From assembly GCF_030411735.1 (NCBI RefSeq), contig NW_026848180.1, forward strand, positions 124,001 to 188,000: a stretch of DNA of 64,000 nucleotides, given 5' to 3'. Origin of the DNA: Phialemonium atrogriseum. Taxonomy: Eukaryota > Ascomycota > Sordariomycetes > Cephalothecales > Cephalothecaceae. Positions 30,224 through 41,093 of the stretch are shown here, in pieces. The notes beneath the pieces were generated by a model. The model did no database searches, was not told where the DNA came from, and saw only the letters and a list, made by a program, of their open reading frames with translations. Numbering within the stretch: the first letter of the stretch is position 1; every line of letters starts with the position of its first letter. The position numbers and the translations under genes are program-made.

Positions 30224-30411
30224 GACTCATCGGCGACTTGCATTAAGTTTGAGGTTGAGTTTGAGCTTGCGCATACCATGGTGGACATCGGCACTGAGAT
30301 TTTTTTTAAGGTTATTGAGACTGAACTGGCAGCGGGTATCGCCGGATTGAGTATTTTTACTGAGTACTGCTTGGACCCCGTCCAACGCAAATTAAATGAA
30401 TCAAATAAATC
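30224..30411 (+). repeat. Dispersed repeat, copy B
   Basis: Reverse-complement partner of 7531-7701, 22.5 kb away. This copy has small insertions relative to copy A (for example gagtattttt near 30350 and an extra ttttttt run at 30299). It ends in the shared block cgtccaacgcaaattaaatg. A short open frame crosses it (MVDIGTEIFFKVIETELAAG), but the same frame is broken in copy A. Confidence 0.6.
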
Positions 30412-30961
30412 ATCAAACCCTCACGGGTTGCAGTTAGCGGAGCGTCAGGTCCATTCTGTTGATGCCGGAGAAGATAAGGAGAAGATAAGCGGCCAATCCG
30501 ACCTGACGGCTCATAATGGGGCCGCGATCCCAATATGGGGTCAGATGGACCCGGTACTAGTTCGGACCAGGTAAAAACCGGAGGTCGGGTTTGCAATGAG
30601 GACGTATGTACGAGGCGCGTCGTTTAGGCTGTGAGAGGTCATTTACAACTCAGTCTCCTGCGAGGTCAAATCAGGGTTTTTTTTAGAGCGCCTCCATACT
30701 GATCCCCCCATTTATCCATCTTGAACCAACGCCCCCCCCCACCCCCCCCCCCCCCCAACAACACTTTTTAAGCTTCAGTGGAGTGCCAAAATTATCGTTT
30801 CGATCGGCGATAACTCCCTCTGTTTCACCCGGATTTCAGTCTGTGACATCATTAAAAGCTAATTAAGGCTTGCGGGGTAGGTGATTCAATACTAAGATCA
30901 TCCCACGAAAAAAAGGAAGAGAGAGAAGAACAACGACCAAGACACCATTTAGAGTCTCAAC
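30412..30961. other. Intergenic region with poly-C tract
   Basis: No gene is seen between repeat copy B and the GFA-family gene. It contains the homopolymer at 30732-30756. The A/G-rich stretch just before 30962 is likely leader of the GFA gene. Confidence 0.4.
30732..30756. repeat. Poly-C homopolymer
   Basis: Nine C residues, one A, then fifteen C residues. Such a run is prone to length error in sequencing and could slip in replication. It lies about 205 bp upstream of the GFA-family start codon. Confidence 0.9.
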
Positions 30962-31570
30962 ATGGCTTCTCGAACAGGACACTGTAACTGTGGGAAGATT
31001 GTAGTCTCACTCAATGCAAGCCCCTCCGAGGTCATGGTGTGCCATTGGTACGTTGAATGAGTGGGATTTTCAGGTTGCCTCCAGGCTGACGAAACTAGCT
31101 TAAACTGCCGTCGAGCTGGTGGGCGTGCGTAGCAGAGTTACCCTTTTCGGGAAAAGGAGAGGACGACTCTAACAATAGCCTTAGCGTGTTCGATCAACTA
31201 CATTTGCGATGAGAAAGGCGTCTCTATACAGGATGCCAATGGGTGCTTGAAAGACTTCAAAGACCACGATACACAATCCGGAAACGTGATAACGGTGAGC
31301 TTACCATTGGCCATCCTCAAAGGTAACTATGAGCTAAACAGAAAGATAGCGATCGTTTTGCCAGGGTTGCGGAAGGTATGGTTTGCCTGCATGAGACCTA
31401 AATTGAATTCCTGTTACCGAGTTACTAACGGAACGAATCAATCATCAAGCCCTGTCTGTACATGCAGTCCGGCATTGCCTGGGAAACTGGTGGTCAAGGC
31501 CTCGCTGTTTACCGACATCGCCACGGCGCGTGAGGAGGTATTTGAGGAGAGGAAGATTAGCTGGGTCTGA
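30962..31570 (+). CDS. GFA-family (glutathione-dependent formaldehyde-activating-like) zinc protein
   Basis: Five small exons, 30962-31047, 31099-31124, 31185-31294, 31350-31375 and 31450-31570, join in phase to 122 residues. All family landmarks appear only after splicing: GHCNCGKIVVSL, CHCLNCRRAGG (CxCxxC), then INYICDEKGV, DTQSGNVIT, RSFCQGCGSPV (CxxC-G-SP), and the end PGKLVVKASLFTD ... EVFEERKISWV. These cysteines bind zinc in the CENP-V/GFA fold. Two exons are only 26 nt. The boundaries of exon 2 are the least certain. Fungal members are mostly uncharacterised, and formaldehyde activation should not be assumed. It sits alone between a dispersed repeat and gene-poor DNA. Confidence 0.82.
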
Positions 31571-32800
31571 AATGAGTTGTCTCCTTGCCACTTTGGTGTA
31601 ACCAAAATTCTGTTCAGGCAATCTGCGCAAATATTCCGCTGCAGAACATCTAATGCATTATTCGGGGTTTCTCACAGCTTCATGTCAATGCAGATTGCAA
31701 AGGACGTGATGTGGAAAGTGAAGTTCAGCCTTTGCAGCGGAGGTTCTTGTAGGCCAATTGAAGGCGCAATCTGAAAGTGTGAGTTTCGCAACTTCAATTA
31801 GCCATGGGGCGTCTTATTATTCGGGCATGTTATGACAGGCGCGTCTCACTTGTGAAGAAACATGTGGCGCTGCAGGGCTGTACGGTCAGCGCGGATATGG
31901 GGCTGAATTATGGCGCGTGTGTCTGCCCTAAAAGTGGAGCCCCGGGTCGGGTGTAGGTAGTGTGGGATTCGGGACCGGAGAAACCCATATATGCGGCCCA
32001 CGTCGGCTCCAGGTCCCGTCCCAACCCGCCCTAAAATCAGTCGTACTATCACGACAACTGATGCCCATCCTGATGGCCACAACGGCTTAGGGGTGGACTA
32101 TGTGGCGGCCTGGAATAAAAAATGGTAGTTTTGTTTATTGGGTTGTATGTAGATGATTTTACAGTACACAATATATCACAATTTTTGCACCGGTGCCAAC
32201 AACCACCTGCCATGCCACGCGTCGTCGACGACATCTGTCTCAATCCGCCAGCTTTCTGTCCTGGGATTTGATGATGACACCCTTTCCGACCCCGTTTCGC
32301 CCTCAGAGGAAAAACATGAGCACGGATGTTTAGGCATGTATCATTTTTGTCGACGGAGCGAGGGCCTGGCTGAGAAGACAAGTGTCCTTCAGTGTGCGAC
32401 GTTGATAAGGCGACGACTATCGTATCCTGCCTGTGCTGAGGTGCATTCAGGTTAGTACATAGAATGCCCAAAGCAGACGACCAGTGGAATTAAATTGTTT
32501 TGGCCGGGCAATGTGAACAGGAATGCCAAGGATATTTCTGCTCGGAGGGCATCTATCAAATGCAGGTGCGACTTTCCAGGCACACTGGGGCGCTCTTAGT
32601 TTCGCCATTGTGAAGTGATCGATGTGCTCATGTGATAGGAAACGCGTGTGAGAAACACGGGGTGGTAGAGGGTCAGCGGGTTTGAAATGGCACGTGTCTG
32701 GAAGCTGGGGTGGTTTGGCATGGCTGGAGGGCCACCGACCCATCAGGTGCGGGTAAAGGGTTTATCAGGAAATTTAGTGGTATGGCATATCAATAACACA
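31571..32800. other. Intergenic region, no gene seen
   Basis: More than 1.2 kb downstream of the GFA gene contain only short frames on both strands without recognisable protein features. No tRNA or tandem repeat is present. Confidence 0.4.
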
Positions 32801-32909
32801 GGGTGGTGTAGTGGTCGAATGTGATGCTGACCGCCGCCACCTATCGACAGCCACCTCTGGGTCCCGTCTGAAGGCAGGCATTCGATCCCTACAACCACCC
32901 ATTTTTTTT
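32801..32909 (+). repeat. Hairpin element, copy 1, with A/B-box-like arms and terminal T run
   Basis: The arms at 32801-32821 and 32879-32900 are inverted complements over about 20 bp, with one bulged A and one mismatch (gggtggtgtag... against ...ctacaaccaccc). They enclose a 57-bp loop. The 5' arm resembles a Pol III A box (tggtgtagtgg), and the 3' arm contains a B-box-like gcattcgatcc. Eight T residues follow immediately (32902-32909), like a Pol III terminator. It does not fold as a standard tRNA. It is a near-identical partner of the element 200 bp downstream. A small structured RNA or SINE/MITE-like element is inferred. Confidence 0.6.
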
Positions 32910-33000
32910 CGTGATTTTTTTCCATTTTTTATTGGGAGTGCCACACCAGCATGGTTGATAAACAAGTCAAGTGGCATGGTATAGCAACCAACATAGGTCA
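32910..33000. other. Spacer of the 200-bp duplication
   Basis: T-rich DNA followed by a segment (ggcatggtatagcaacc) resembling the 30 bp upstream of copy 1 (ggtatggcatatcaata). The duplicated unit is therefore longer than the hairpin itself. Confidence 0.4.
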
Positions 33001-33110
33001 CAGTGGTGTAGTGGTCGAATGCGATGCTGACCGCCGCCACCTATCGACAGCCACCTCTGGGTCCCGTCTGAAGGCAGGCATTCGATCCCTACAACCACTC
33101 ATTTTTTTTT
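33001..33110 (+). repeat. Hairpin element, copy 2
   Basis: Exactly 200 bp after copy 1, with arms at 33001-33021 and 33079-33100 and nine T at 33102-33110. It differs from copy 1 at only a few positions. One change is compensatory: pair G32802-C32899 of copy 1 is A33002-T33099 here. The outermost pair is lost (C-C). The loop sequence is conserved almost perfectly. Confidence 0.6.
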
Positions 33111-34610
33111 GTACTATTTTTCTTTTTTTCAATATTTGTCAATTGGACGCTTCCTCTCCCAGTGACCCGACATCTTGCAACCTTAAATTCAGTTCTGCTT
33201 TTGTATCTTGTGTACGTTCCTTTGGCAAATCGGCAGGCACTTTGTGGGCTAAACATGAGTAGGGATAGTAATGCCAATGATAATAGTTACGGCAATGGCA
33301 AAATGATGATTGGCAGTGACAGGGACGATGACAGAGTGGCTAACAAGAGGTTGCACATGGCAATGGAAACCACTGCCAACCTAGTGTTGTCACCGTTGTT
33401 TTTACATGCAATTGATCACAGAAAATTCCAAAACGAACCCCAAAATATATTTCGAGTGGTCTGCCCAGGAATCAATGGATGTGGTACCGTAGTTGAGGTC
33501 CACCATGCCAGAGGCAGCATATTCCTCCCTGGGACATTGAATATCTTTTGTTTCTTCACCTTCAGTTGGTCATGTATCCTGGCGCTGTGCCTCCTTCGCT
33601 TTCCCGGCCATTCTCCGCAATACTATTACTCTCTGCGGCGTCGTCCATCCTAGAGACACGGTGCTGGTAGTAGAGGTGATGAATATCCGTTCCGACACAT
33701 CCCGATGCTGCGTCTTCGGCCGGGCTGCTGTCCCCCTCCCCTGGTATGTCAGACAACGACTGGACAGCAGCCAAGTACTCTCGACCATCACCGGTGCGCT
33801 ACCCGGGTAAAGCTCTTACACCACGAGTCGCGATTGGCACGAGTCAAATCGAACGTATTGCCTGTGGCAGAGCGCGCCCGCGCCCGCGCGTTGCGCGTTG
33901 CACCTTTCGACGTTTGGGCGTTTCGACCGGCGCGACGAAAGCGCGGACCTGCGGAGCGGGAGGTATCATGACGAGAATTACCTATGTTTGCGGAGAGAAT
34001 TAGCAAACATGGTTCGCAAAGTAATTGATATCGGAGTAAGGGAGTCAATACCTCACGGATGCCGCAGAGGAGTTCGCGGATGTTATAGAACCTAAGAGGA
34101 ACGCGTCGAGATTAGATGGAAAACGTGGGAAAGGGAGAGCACGAGGTGGGCGGGCGGGTGGATAGCAGGAGAGAGGAGGTAATATTGGTATACCTTGGTA
34201 TTTAATCGTCAATTGGGACGGAACTCGATGAGGAAAAGGACGCGGTGTGCTAGTGGTACGCGCAACTTTGCTAGATGGACACGAATTGGAGGTACGTACC
34301 GTATTTCAGCAGCCTCACTTGCGTCCTCTGCCGGCAAAATTCACTGGCAGTTTGGATGTGTACTGGTACCTCCCCGCAAAGTTTGTGCCCCTAGCGAAAG
34401 AGGTGTGTATACCTAGCCGTGTCGCCGAGGCACCTTCACCACCTTCACCTCACAATCCACTTCACTACGGACATCGGAGCCTCTTTCAATATCTTCTCTA
34501 TTCTTTGCACCTAGCTATCTTGAACTCTACACCAGCTACTTTTTCTCTTCCTCGCTTTTCCCATCTCCACTCCGCCATCCCCAGTCCCGAGTCACCAGCC
34601 ACCAGTCACC
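33111..34610. other. Intergenic region, no gene seen
   Basis: About 1.5 kb with only short overlapping frames. There is a GC-rich patch (gcgcgcccgcgcccgcgcg, about 33871-33889). The last 150 bp before 34611 are C/T-rich with CACC-type runs, as expected for a promoter and leader of the gene that follows. Confidence 0.4.
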
Positions 34611-35975
34611 ATGCCTTCTCAGGCCAGAAAGGCGTTGAACAAGGAGCCCGGCCTCTGGTTTGGCCAGGGTGTCATCTTTTCTTCACGTACTGTCGCGGAA
34701 GTCGCCTACCATGTTCTCTTCGGACCCGAATTTGCTTCCGCCAACCCTGACGCCCTCAGTGTTATCGGCGTCCCACGTGCCACATCCTTCTTCAACAATC
34801 TGCTCCGATATGCAGATCTATACTTGGCTGTCCGAGGAGACTCCCTGTTTTGGGAAACGGCACTGAACAATTGGGACGATGCCTCCATCGAAATCAGCAT
34901 CGAGATAGCTAAGGAGATCGAATCTGCGTATTCCGTCGCCCGCACGAACTATGGCGGCCCCGCCGTGTCCAGCGAGCTTATCACCGTCATCGACCAATGG
35001 AACTCGCTTAAAATACATGCAGCATCCCTCCCATTATCTTCTCGACAGCTACAGTTGGTTGTGCGGACGGAAAACGTCCAAGACATGGTCAACAGCCTGA
35101 CCTCGATCACCCTCGGCGGTGCTCCCGCCCCAGCACCACCAACCTGGCCTCCTGCCTATCTCGCCCCGGACGACATAGTTTACCTAGCTCGCGCGGGCAT
35201 TCGAGCCAGAATCCACGGCGTTACGTCTAGCAACCCCGGTCAACCCCCAGAGATTCCTGGCGTTCATGCCGACCCAATCAAGATGCGCACCTTCCTCAGC
35301 TGGATACTGCTCGCTTTCTACACGCCAAATCCCGACTGGGCCCTCTTCGGGATGCCCGTCGCCTTTCTGCACGAGGCCCTTCGGAACAAATGGTATTACC
35401 TGTCGGGAGGGCAGTCAAAAGTATTTGGGAGCATGGATTCTTTCTTCAGATACACCGCCAACGCCTTCTCTGCCCGTGGAAAGTCCACCGTGACTGCACT
35501 GCTCACGCCCTGGCTCATCAAACGGGATCAGGTGCAGATGCTTGCACCGAGATTTGCCTCCGGGCAGCCTGATTACTTTTCCCTCTTCAGTACCAACCCC
35601 CTCGCCGCCAAGATGGGGATTGCCCTTATCCTCCGCCGCATTGAGCGGGGAGGGCGCGTCGGCCTCCAGACGGTAGTGTTCGACCCCTCGATGAATTACG
35701 AGCCCTGCAATAGGCTCGTGAGACCCCACCACACGAGTGTCTTCCAGTTTCGTGAGGACCTCGTCGAAAAGCTTCGCACCTGGGCTGCTGGGCTCGGAGC
35801 CCCTGTGCTGGAGATTTGGTTCGGCGGCGTCCTTCGGGGCTACCAATACACGGATTCGGTGACGCTTAGCTCCGTATTTCTCGCCAACGTGGTGGAAAGC
35901 GGCTTGCTGCCTGGCCTTGGTGCCGAGGATGAAGAAGCGTGGACTGCTCTCGGATTCAACAGGATGGATTTTTAG
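34611..35975 (+). CDS. Orphan 454-residue protein
   Basis: Intronless, from ATG 34611 (MPSQARKALN), preceded by a strong C/T-rich leader and CACC context. It appears to be a soluble, mostly helical protein with scattered aromatic motifs: WFGQGVIFSSRTVAEVAYHV, ATSFFNNLLRYADLYLAVRG, a Pro-rich hinge (APAPAPPTWPPAYLAPDD), FLSWILLAFYTPNPDWALFG and VLEIWFGGVLRGYQYTDSV. No signal peptide is present. The hydrophobic stretches are too short to be called membrane helices. Codon bias is strongly GC3, so it is a real gene. I do not recognise the family. It is isolated between gene-poor DNA and a hydrolase relic, suggesting an accessory gene. Confidence 0.75.
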   Translation: MPSQARKALNKEPGLWFGQGVIFSSRTVAEVAYHVLFGPEFASANPDALSVIGVPRATSFFNNLLRYADLYLAVRGDSLFWETALNNWDDASIEISIEIAKEIESAYSVARTNYGGPAVSSELITVIDQWNSLKIHAASLPLSSRQLQLVVRTENVQDMVNSLTSITLGGAPAPAPPTWPPAYLAPDDIVYLARAGIRARIHGVTSSNPGQPPEIPGVHADPIKMRTFLSWILLAFYTPNPDWALFGMPVAFLHEALRNKWYYLSGGQSKVFGSMDSFFRYTANAFSARGKSTVTALLTPWLIKRDQVQMLAPRFASGQPDYFSLFSTNPLAAKMGIALILRRIERGGRVGLQTVVFDPSMNYEPCNRLVRPHHTSVFQFREDLVEKLRTWAAGLGAPVLEIWFGGVLRGYQYTDSVTLSSVFLANVVESGLLPGLGAEDEEAWTALGFNRMDF

Positions 35976-36223
35976 GAGGCGACGAGATGTGGCGGACAGA
36001 CAACACGCCGGGTGTTCGCTGTCTCGGGCCGGGGATAATTAATCCCATAAATAGAGATCAGAATTGACTTGACCACAAACCGTGCCATGAATCGCTTTGC
36101 TTTCGCCAGATTGACTGCCTTTGAGAGTTACCTACCGGCAGCAAACCCACATCGTCCTTGAAAATAACTGTTCCATTCGCCCCCACGTATTGACAAATCC
36201 GCCAAACAAGCTTTGCCTTCAGC

Positions 36224-37110
36224 CTACACCTTCTCCCCGGCAGCGCGCCTCAGCACATCCGCCAGCCACTCCGCGTGGCTGATCATGAGACAGTGTCCGC
36301 CACCGCACCTCTCACGACATCAAATGACGTCGGTTCCAGGGCCCTTGCCGTATCGAGGATTATGTCAACAATCTCCATTGAGAAGAAGGACTTGTCCCGC
36401 TCTCCCACGACGTACGTGGACGGGATATCGCGCCAGGCCGCGTAGGTCTGCTTGCTCAAGAAGACGCCGGCGCTGCGGTGGGTGAGGGTTGCTGTCCACG
36501 TCTCTGCTTCATCCGATGGGAGGTCATTGAATAGGACATATTTTGCTCCTCCGGGAGCGACGGATATTGTTCCTTTCTATCAAATTGGGCTCTCAGCGTC
36601 AGTGATTAAATTCTCGTGTCGCCATTTCGTTTTCGACGGAGAAAACAGAGCCCAATGGACAAATAGCCGACGGGAGAACATGATCACGGAGCATTTCAAC
36701 GGGCGCCGTCACCTCACTTCGGCATCAACTAGCATCCGCGGAGGGAACTGTGCCCCACTAGCCGTCGGCGTGAACCTTTCGGGCATGACATACGCCTGGA
36801 CGAAGACCAGATGCACCACCCCTCCCTTCTGTCCCTTACCCTCGCGCTCTCGCTTTCCCAGCCCCTTTTACCACCTCAGACCCTGGCATGCCGGCATATG
36901 AGTGCAGCACGAGAACGACTTCGCTCTGCTCCGCCACCACGAGCCGGGTCAGGCACCTCCGGATCCCATCCACGTCTTCGGTGCGAATATGCTTCTTCAC
37001 AAGGGGGCGCAGAGTCTCCTTGTGAAATGAGGCTCGACTGGTTTTTGATCCAAAAGTCGCAGATGCCGTCAAAGGTGTTACTGATGATGATAACCGGCCT
37101 CTGGCCCAAT
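36224..37110 (-). pseudogene. Alpha/beta-hydrolase relic
   Basis: The minus strand carries, in order but in different frames, PVIIISNTFDGICDFW (degraded oxyanion-side strand), ETLRPLVKKHIRTEDVDGIR and VVLVLHSYAGMPGSEVVKG. Nucleophile elbow G-x-S-x-G is H-S-Y-A-G here. Further along are GGVVHLVFVQAYVMPERFTP, then after two stops YVLFNDLPSDEAETWTATL, AAWRDIPSTYVVGERDKSFF, and after a one-base shift GGHCLMISHAEWLADVLRRA with stop TAG at 36226-36224. The final GGHC provides the catalytic His. Multiple stops and frameshifts make it non-functional. It would have been a small cytosolic hydrolase of the AB_hydrolase_6 type. Confidence 0.68.
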
Positions 37111-39201
37111 CTGTCGTCGTTAGGCAGTTGCGCGGCGAATCTTGGGCGAATCTTGGGCCAGTCCACTTATTTGACGAGAAGGTGAGCTTGGTGGAAAAGG
37201 ATTGTGCTCGCCGGAGCTGCAGCAAATTGCCGACCAACGGTCATCCTTGGACCCGAGGTATCCCCTTGATGCTATCTCGCTGATAGAATCTGGAAAGAAG
37301 ATGAAAAGGAGAGGAACAAGAATGAGCACTAACAAATAACCTCCAATTATGCCCTTGAGACGCAAGGCCCGTCCCGCCCCATCTTGACATGCACCATCTC
37401 CGCATCTATGCTCAAGTCCGACATTTCAAGGTTTACCTTGTTCTTCGTGTACTCGCACACCTCGCCATTGGCATGTTTGTGTCCATCTACATTCCGGGAA
37501 GGGTCACGAATGCATGACGACGGCGAAATCAGTGTCTCGGGGCTGACAGCTTCAACCTTGGCCATTGTTATCGGGGCTTAGGCCGTGGAGAGGGTGGCCC
37601 CAAATGCAAAGGCCTTTGTCCACAGCACCGCGGCACTGCTCTTCTAGAGTCAATTGCGAGAAAGTTACCACAATATCCGCTCTCTGAGGAAGGAAAGCGG
37701 CTGCAAAGTAGCAATTAGGACATCGAAATCTGCAACCTCGACTTAATATCCCCATATAGTCGCGAGGTCAGATTCTAAAGGACCTCAATATGGATAACCC
37801 GGCTTGCAAAACAACGACCATCGTAGCCACGCTTGCCGGCCGAGGTGTTCCCGCGTGAGTGTGCATACTTTTATCTCCCAAATATTTGTGTGCGCCTGGC
37901 CTAGTCTTGTTGTTCGTCATAAAAAAACGGGTGGAGCGATGGTTGTCAGTTTACTGTTAATTTGTGAAGAGGAATTGAGCCACGCGTGTCAAGAATAAGA
38001 CAGGTGATCAGTTACGTTCAGCCAGGTATCCACTCGTAATGCGTGGACATGGATCATCGGCCCATTACCTTGGCTGTGGGTGTGATTGTTTTTCTTGGCA
38101 ACGCCGGCCTTGGTCCCTCTTTCGAATGTTCCCTACGAATGTTCCCTGATCCCCCGCGTGTTCCGTCGGCTTGTTTCGTTCAGTCGTTCGCTTACGGCGG
38201 CAAGTCGCTTGTTGCTGTGGGGCGACAGGATGATCAGAAGAGGAGTACAAACTTGGGTGGCCCACAATGGGAGTACTGCCGAGGGTGTGGTGGTACTGTG
38301 GTATGGTGCTACTGTAGGAGAGTACATGTGTATGTATAGGACTTTTGTTCTATGCGTGTTGTTCTTTTACGAAACTCTTAATTCGATGCTTCCGTCCATC
38401 TTCCCCCCCAACCATATGCATCTTTCTCAACCATACGCATGTCTTTCCCAACCAGACGGCGAAATGCTAAATTGAACCGAAAAGGTTGCTTTTGTTCGCC
38501 AAGCAATCCCTAAACCGCTCCTCCTGCCAATTCCAGGCTACACCCCATAGTATGACGTCGTTGTCGTCATACCTTGCACAGGGTTTGTCTCACCAGCGCT
38601 AGCGCACCCATCATCCTATTAAATCTCCGGGACAAGCCTCAACATTCCCCACAAGGAAATCCTCAAGACCCACCCCCTGCTCTTTGCGCCTCGGTGATCC
38701 AGGGTTCAAATTTTCTTTCGCCCTCTTCTCAGTCTTGGCAGGGCCATTTCTCTGACTAGTGTAGTACTAATACAGGAAAGTATATTTTTAACCTTTGGGG
38801 AACCATCTCTCTTCTTCCCTTCTCCTCTCCCCCTTCTTTCCCCGATCCACCACCGGAAACTTGCCCACGACGCGCATCTTTTGACTTGCAATCCAGCGAC
38901 GACGACGCCTGTGAATGATTGCTACTTGATTGGTTTCACGAACCGACATGTGCCGCTCACCTGTTCATCCTCGTTCTCAGCTTTGATAACTAAGGCATCT
39001 GCCTTCCTCTTGTGGTCCTCTTATCCATCGTCTGTTGCCTGCCTGTGTCCGTGTGTCTTGTCTGTGCTGCGTGACTGTTGTGTGTCTGCCTCGCTGTAGC
39101 CTTCACGCGCGCGCGCTCGCAATACGCAGACCCGGCCCGTCACCGTCACCGTCACCGTCACCGCCACCATCACCTCCCTCGGCGCCGCCACCACCGGCAC
39201 C
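37111..39201. other. Intergenic region, no gene seen
   Basis: About 2 kb without a supportable gene. A minus-strand frame at 37350-37755 looks weakly protein-like but shows no family. The last 450 bp are pyrimidine-rich (ctctcttcttcccttctcct at about 38808) and likely form the promoter and leader of the permease at 39202. Confidence 0.4.
39139..39170 (+). repeat. CACCGT hexanucleotide microsatellite
   Basis: Four to five units of gtcacc/caccgt in the leader of the permease gene, degenerating into ccaccatcacc. It lies about 32 bp upstream of the start codon. Confidence 0.8.
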
Positions 39202-41093
39202 ATGTCACTAAACCACGTGCCCAGCAACGGCAGCAACAAGATGGACTCCAAGGACGACAAACCCCCGTTCGACACCTCCTCTCCCCGGCCCAGCATCAAC
39301 GAGTCGGCCGACCAGCTGCTCACAAACCTGGGCTACAAGCCGGAGCTGTCGCGCAACCGGTCAACCTTCCAGGTCGCCTTCATGTCCTTCGTCCTGGCCT
39401 CGATCCCCTACGGCTTGGCCACTACCCTCTACTACCCGCTCGTCGGGGGCGGCCCCGTCAACATCATCTGGGGATGGGTCCTCGTGTCTTGCATCATTGT
39501 CTGCGTCGCTGCGTCACTCGGTGAGATCACGAGTGTTTATCCCACCGCCGGAGGTAACACTGAACATATTTTCTTCACCGCCCCCCTCCTCATCCCCTCA
39601 TCCTGGCCGGGACTTACCGGACCCCTCCCCCGAAAAGAGATCCCGTCCCGAGGTTCGTGAAATTGATATCTGTTTCTAGGTGTATACTACCAGGCTTTCA
39701 TGCTTGCGCCCGCTCGTTGGCGCCGTGTGGCGAGTTGGATCTGCGGATGGCTCTATGTCGTCGGCAACATAACGATCACGCTGGCCGTCAACTTCGGCAC
39801 CACTCTCTTCATCGTCTCGTGCATTAACGTGTTTGAGAAGGAGCCCGGCGTTGGCGTCTTCGCTGGCGAGGATTACCAGGTCTTCCTCATTTTCCTCGGC
39901 ATCACTCTCCTGTGCAACGCAGTCTCTTCGCTGGGGAACCGATGGCTCCCCTATCTCGATGTGAGTGCCGTTTACCCTCCCAAGTGTGACATTCTGCTGA
40001 CTTGTGACCAGACTGGCGCCATCTTCTGGACCTTTGCAGGTGTCATCGCCCTTGTCATTAGCGTTCTTGTCATTGCCAAGAATGGTCGCCACGATGCCAA
40101 ATACGTCTTCACCCACTTTGAATCCTCCTCCGGCTGGCCGGATGGATGGTCCTTCTGTGTTGGCTTGCTCCACGCCGGCTACGCTACTTCGTCGACAGGC
40201 ATGATTATCTCGTGAGCACGCGCCTTTCCTTGTCTCCGGTTAATTTAAAACCCCGTTTCCACAATACTGACATTCCCACCCCACCATAAGCATGTGCGAA
40301 GAGGTCCAGCAGCCCTCGATCCAGGTCCCGAAAGCCATGGTCGGCACCGTCATCCTCAACACCTTCGCCGGCCTGCTCTTCCTCATCCCACTCGTCTTCG
40401 TCTTGCCAGACATTCAGATGCTGATCAATCTCGACTCGGGCCAACCCGTGCCGGCGATCCTCAAGGATGCCATCGGCTCCCCCGGAGGTGCCATTGCGCT
40501 CCTTATCCCCCTCATTGTCCTCGCCATCATATGCGGCATCGGCTGCACGACGGCAACCTCGCGCTGCACCTGGGCCTTTGCGCGAGATGGCGCCATTCCG
40601 GGCTCCAAGTGGTGGATGAAGGTCAACCGGAGGCTGGACGTGCCTCTCAACGCCATGATGCTCAGCATGGCCGTCCAGCTCATCTTGGGTCTCATCTACT
40701 TCGGCTCGTCCGCCGCCTTCAACGCCTTCTCCGGAGTCGGTGTTATCTGCCTGACCGCCGCATACGCCACCCCGATCGCCATCAGCCTCTTCGACGGTCG
40801 GAAGAAAATCAGGAAGGGCCGGTTCTATCTCGGACCCATCGGATACTTCTGCAACATCGTGGCGTTAGGTGCGTGCCTCCCCCCAACCTTACTCACTTTG
40901 TCTTGCTTATTGTCTAGCCTGGTCTTTGCTGGCTATGCCGCTCTTCTGCATGCCCTCGCAACTTCCCGTCACGGCCGCCACCGTCAACTATGCGCCGGCC
41001 GTATTCGTCGGCGCCACCATCATCTCCGCCGTGTGGTACTGGGCCTGGGGCCACAAGAATTATGCTGGTCCGCCGACGTCGCACGAAGACTGA
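39202..41093 (+). CDS. APC-superfamily permease (choline/GABA-type)
   Basis: Five exons, 39202-39553, 39680-39960, 40012-40211, 40291-40868 and 40918-41093, join in phase to 528 residues. After a 55-residue polar N terminus (ADQLLTNLGYKPELSRNRST) come about 12 helices. Landmarks are VAFMSFVLASIPYGLATTLY, the GGPVNIIWGWVLVS loop, SLGEITSVYPTAGGVYYQAF (consensus amphipathic region between helices 2 and 3), SMCEEVQQPSIQVPKAM (conserved E-E/P-A-M loop) and TATSRCTWAFARDGAIPGSK. This pattern is shared by the yeast choline/GABA/polyamine group (Hnm1, Uga4, Tpo5) at the plasma membrane or vacuole. The exact substrate cannot be told from sequence. Confidence 0.88.

Noticed and set aside
32801..33100. 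Two tRNA genes suggested by A/B-box-like sequence
   Set aside because: Acceptor, D and anticodon arms do not form a cloverleaf. The arms pair with each other as one long hairpin instead.
37347..37755. Possible protein fragment on the minus strand
   Set aside because: Two short overlapping frames with no family motif, no start context and no splice link.
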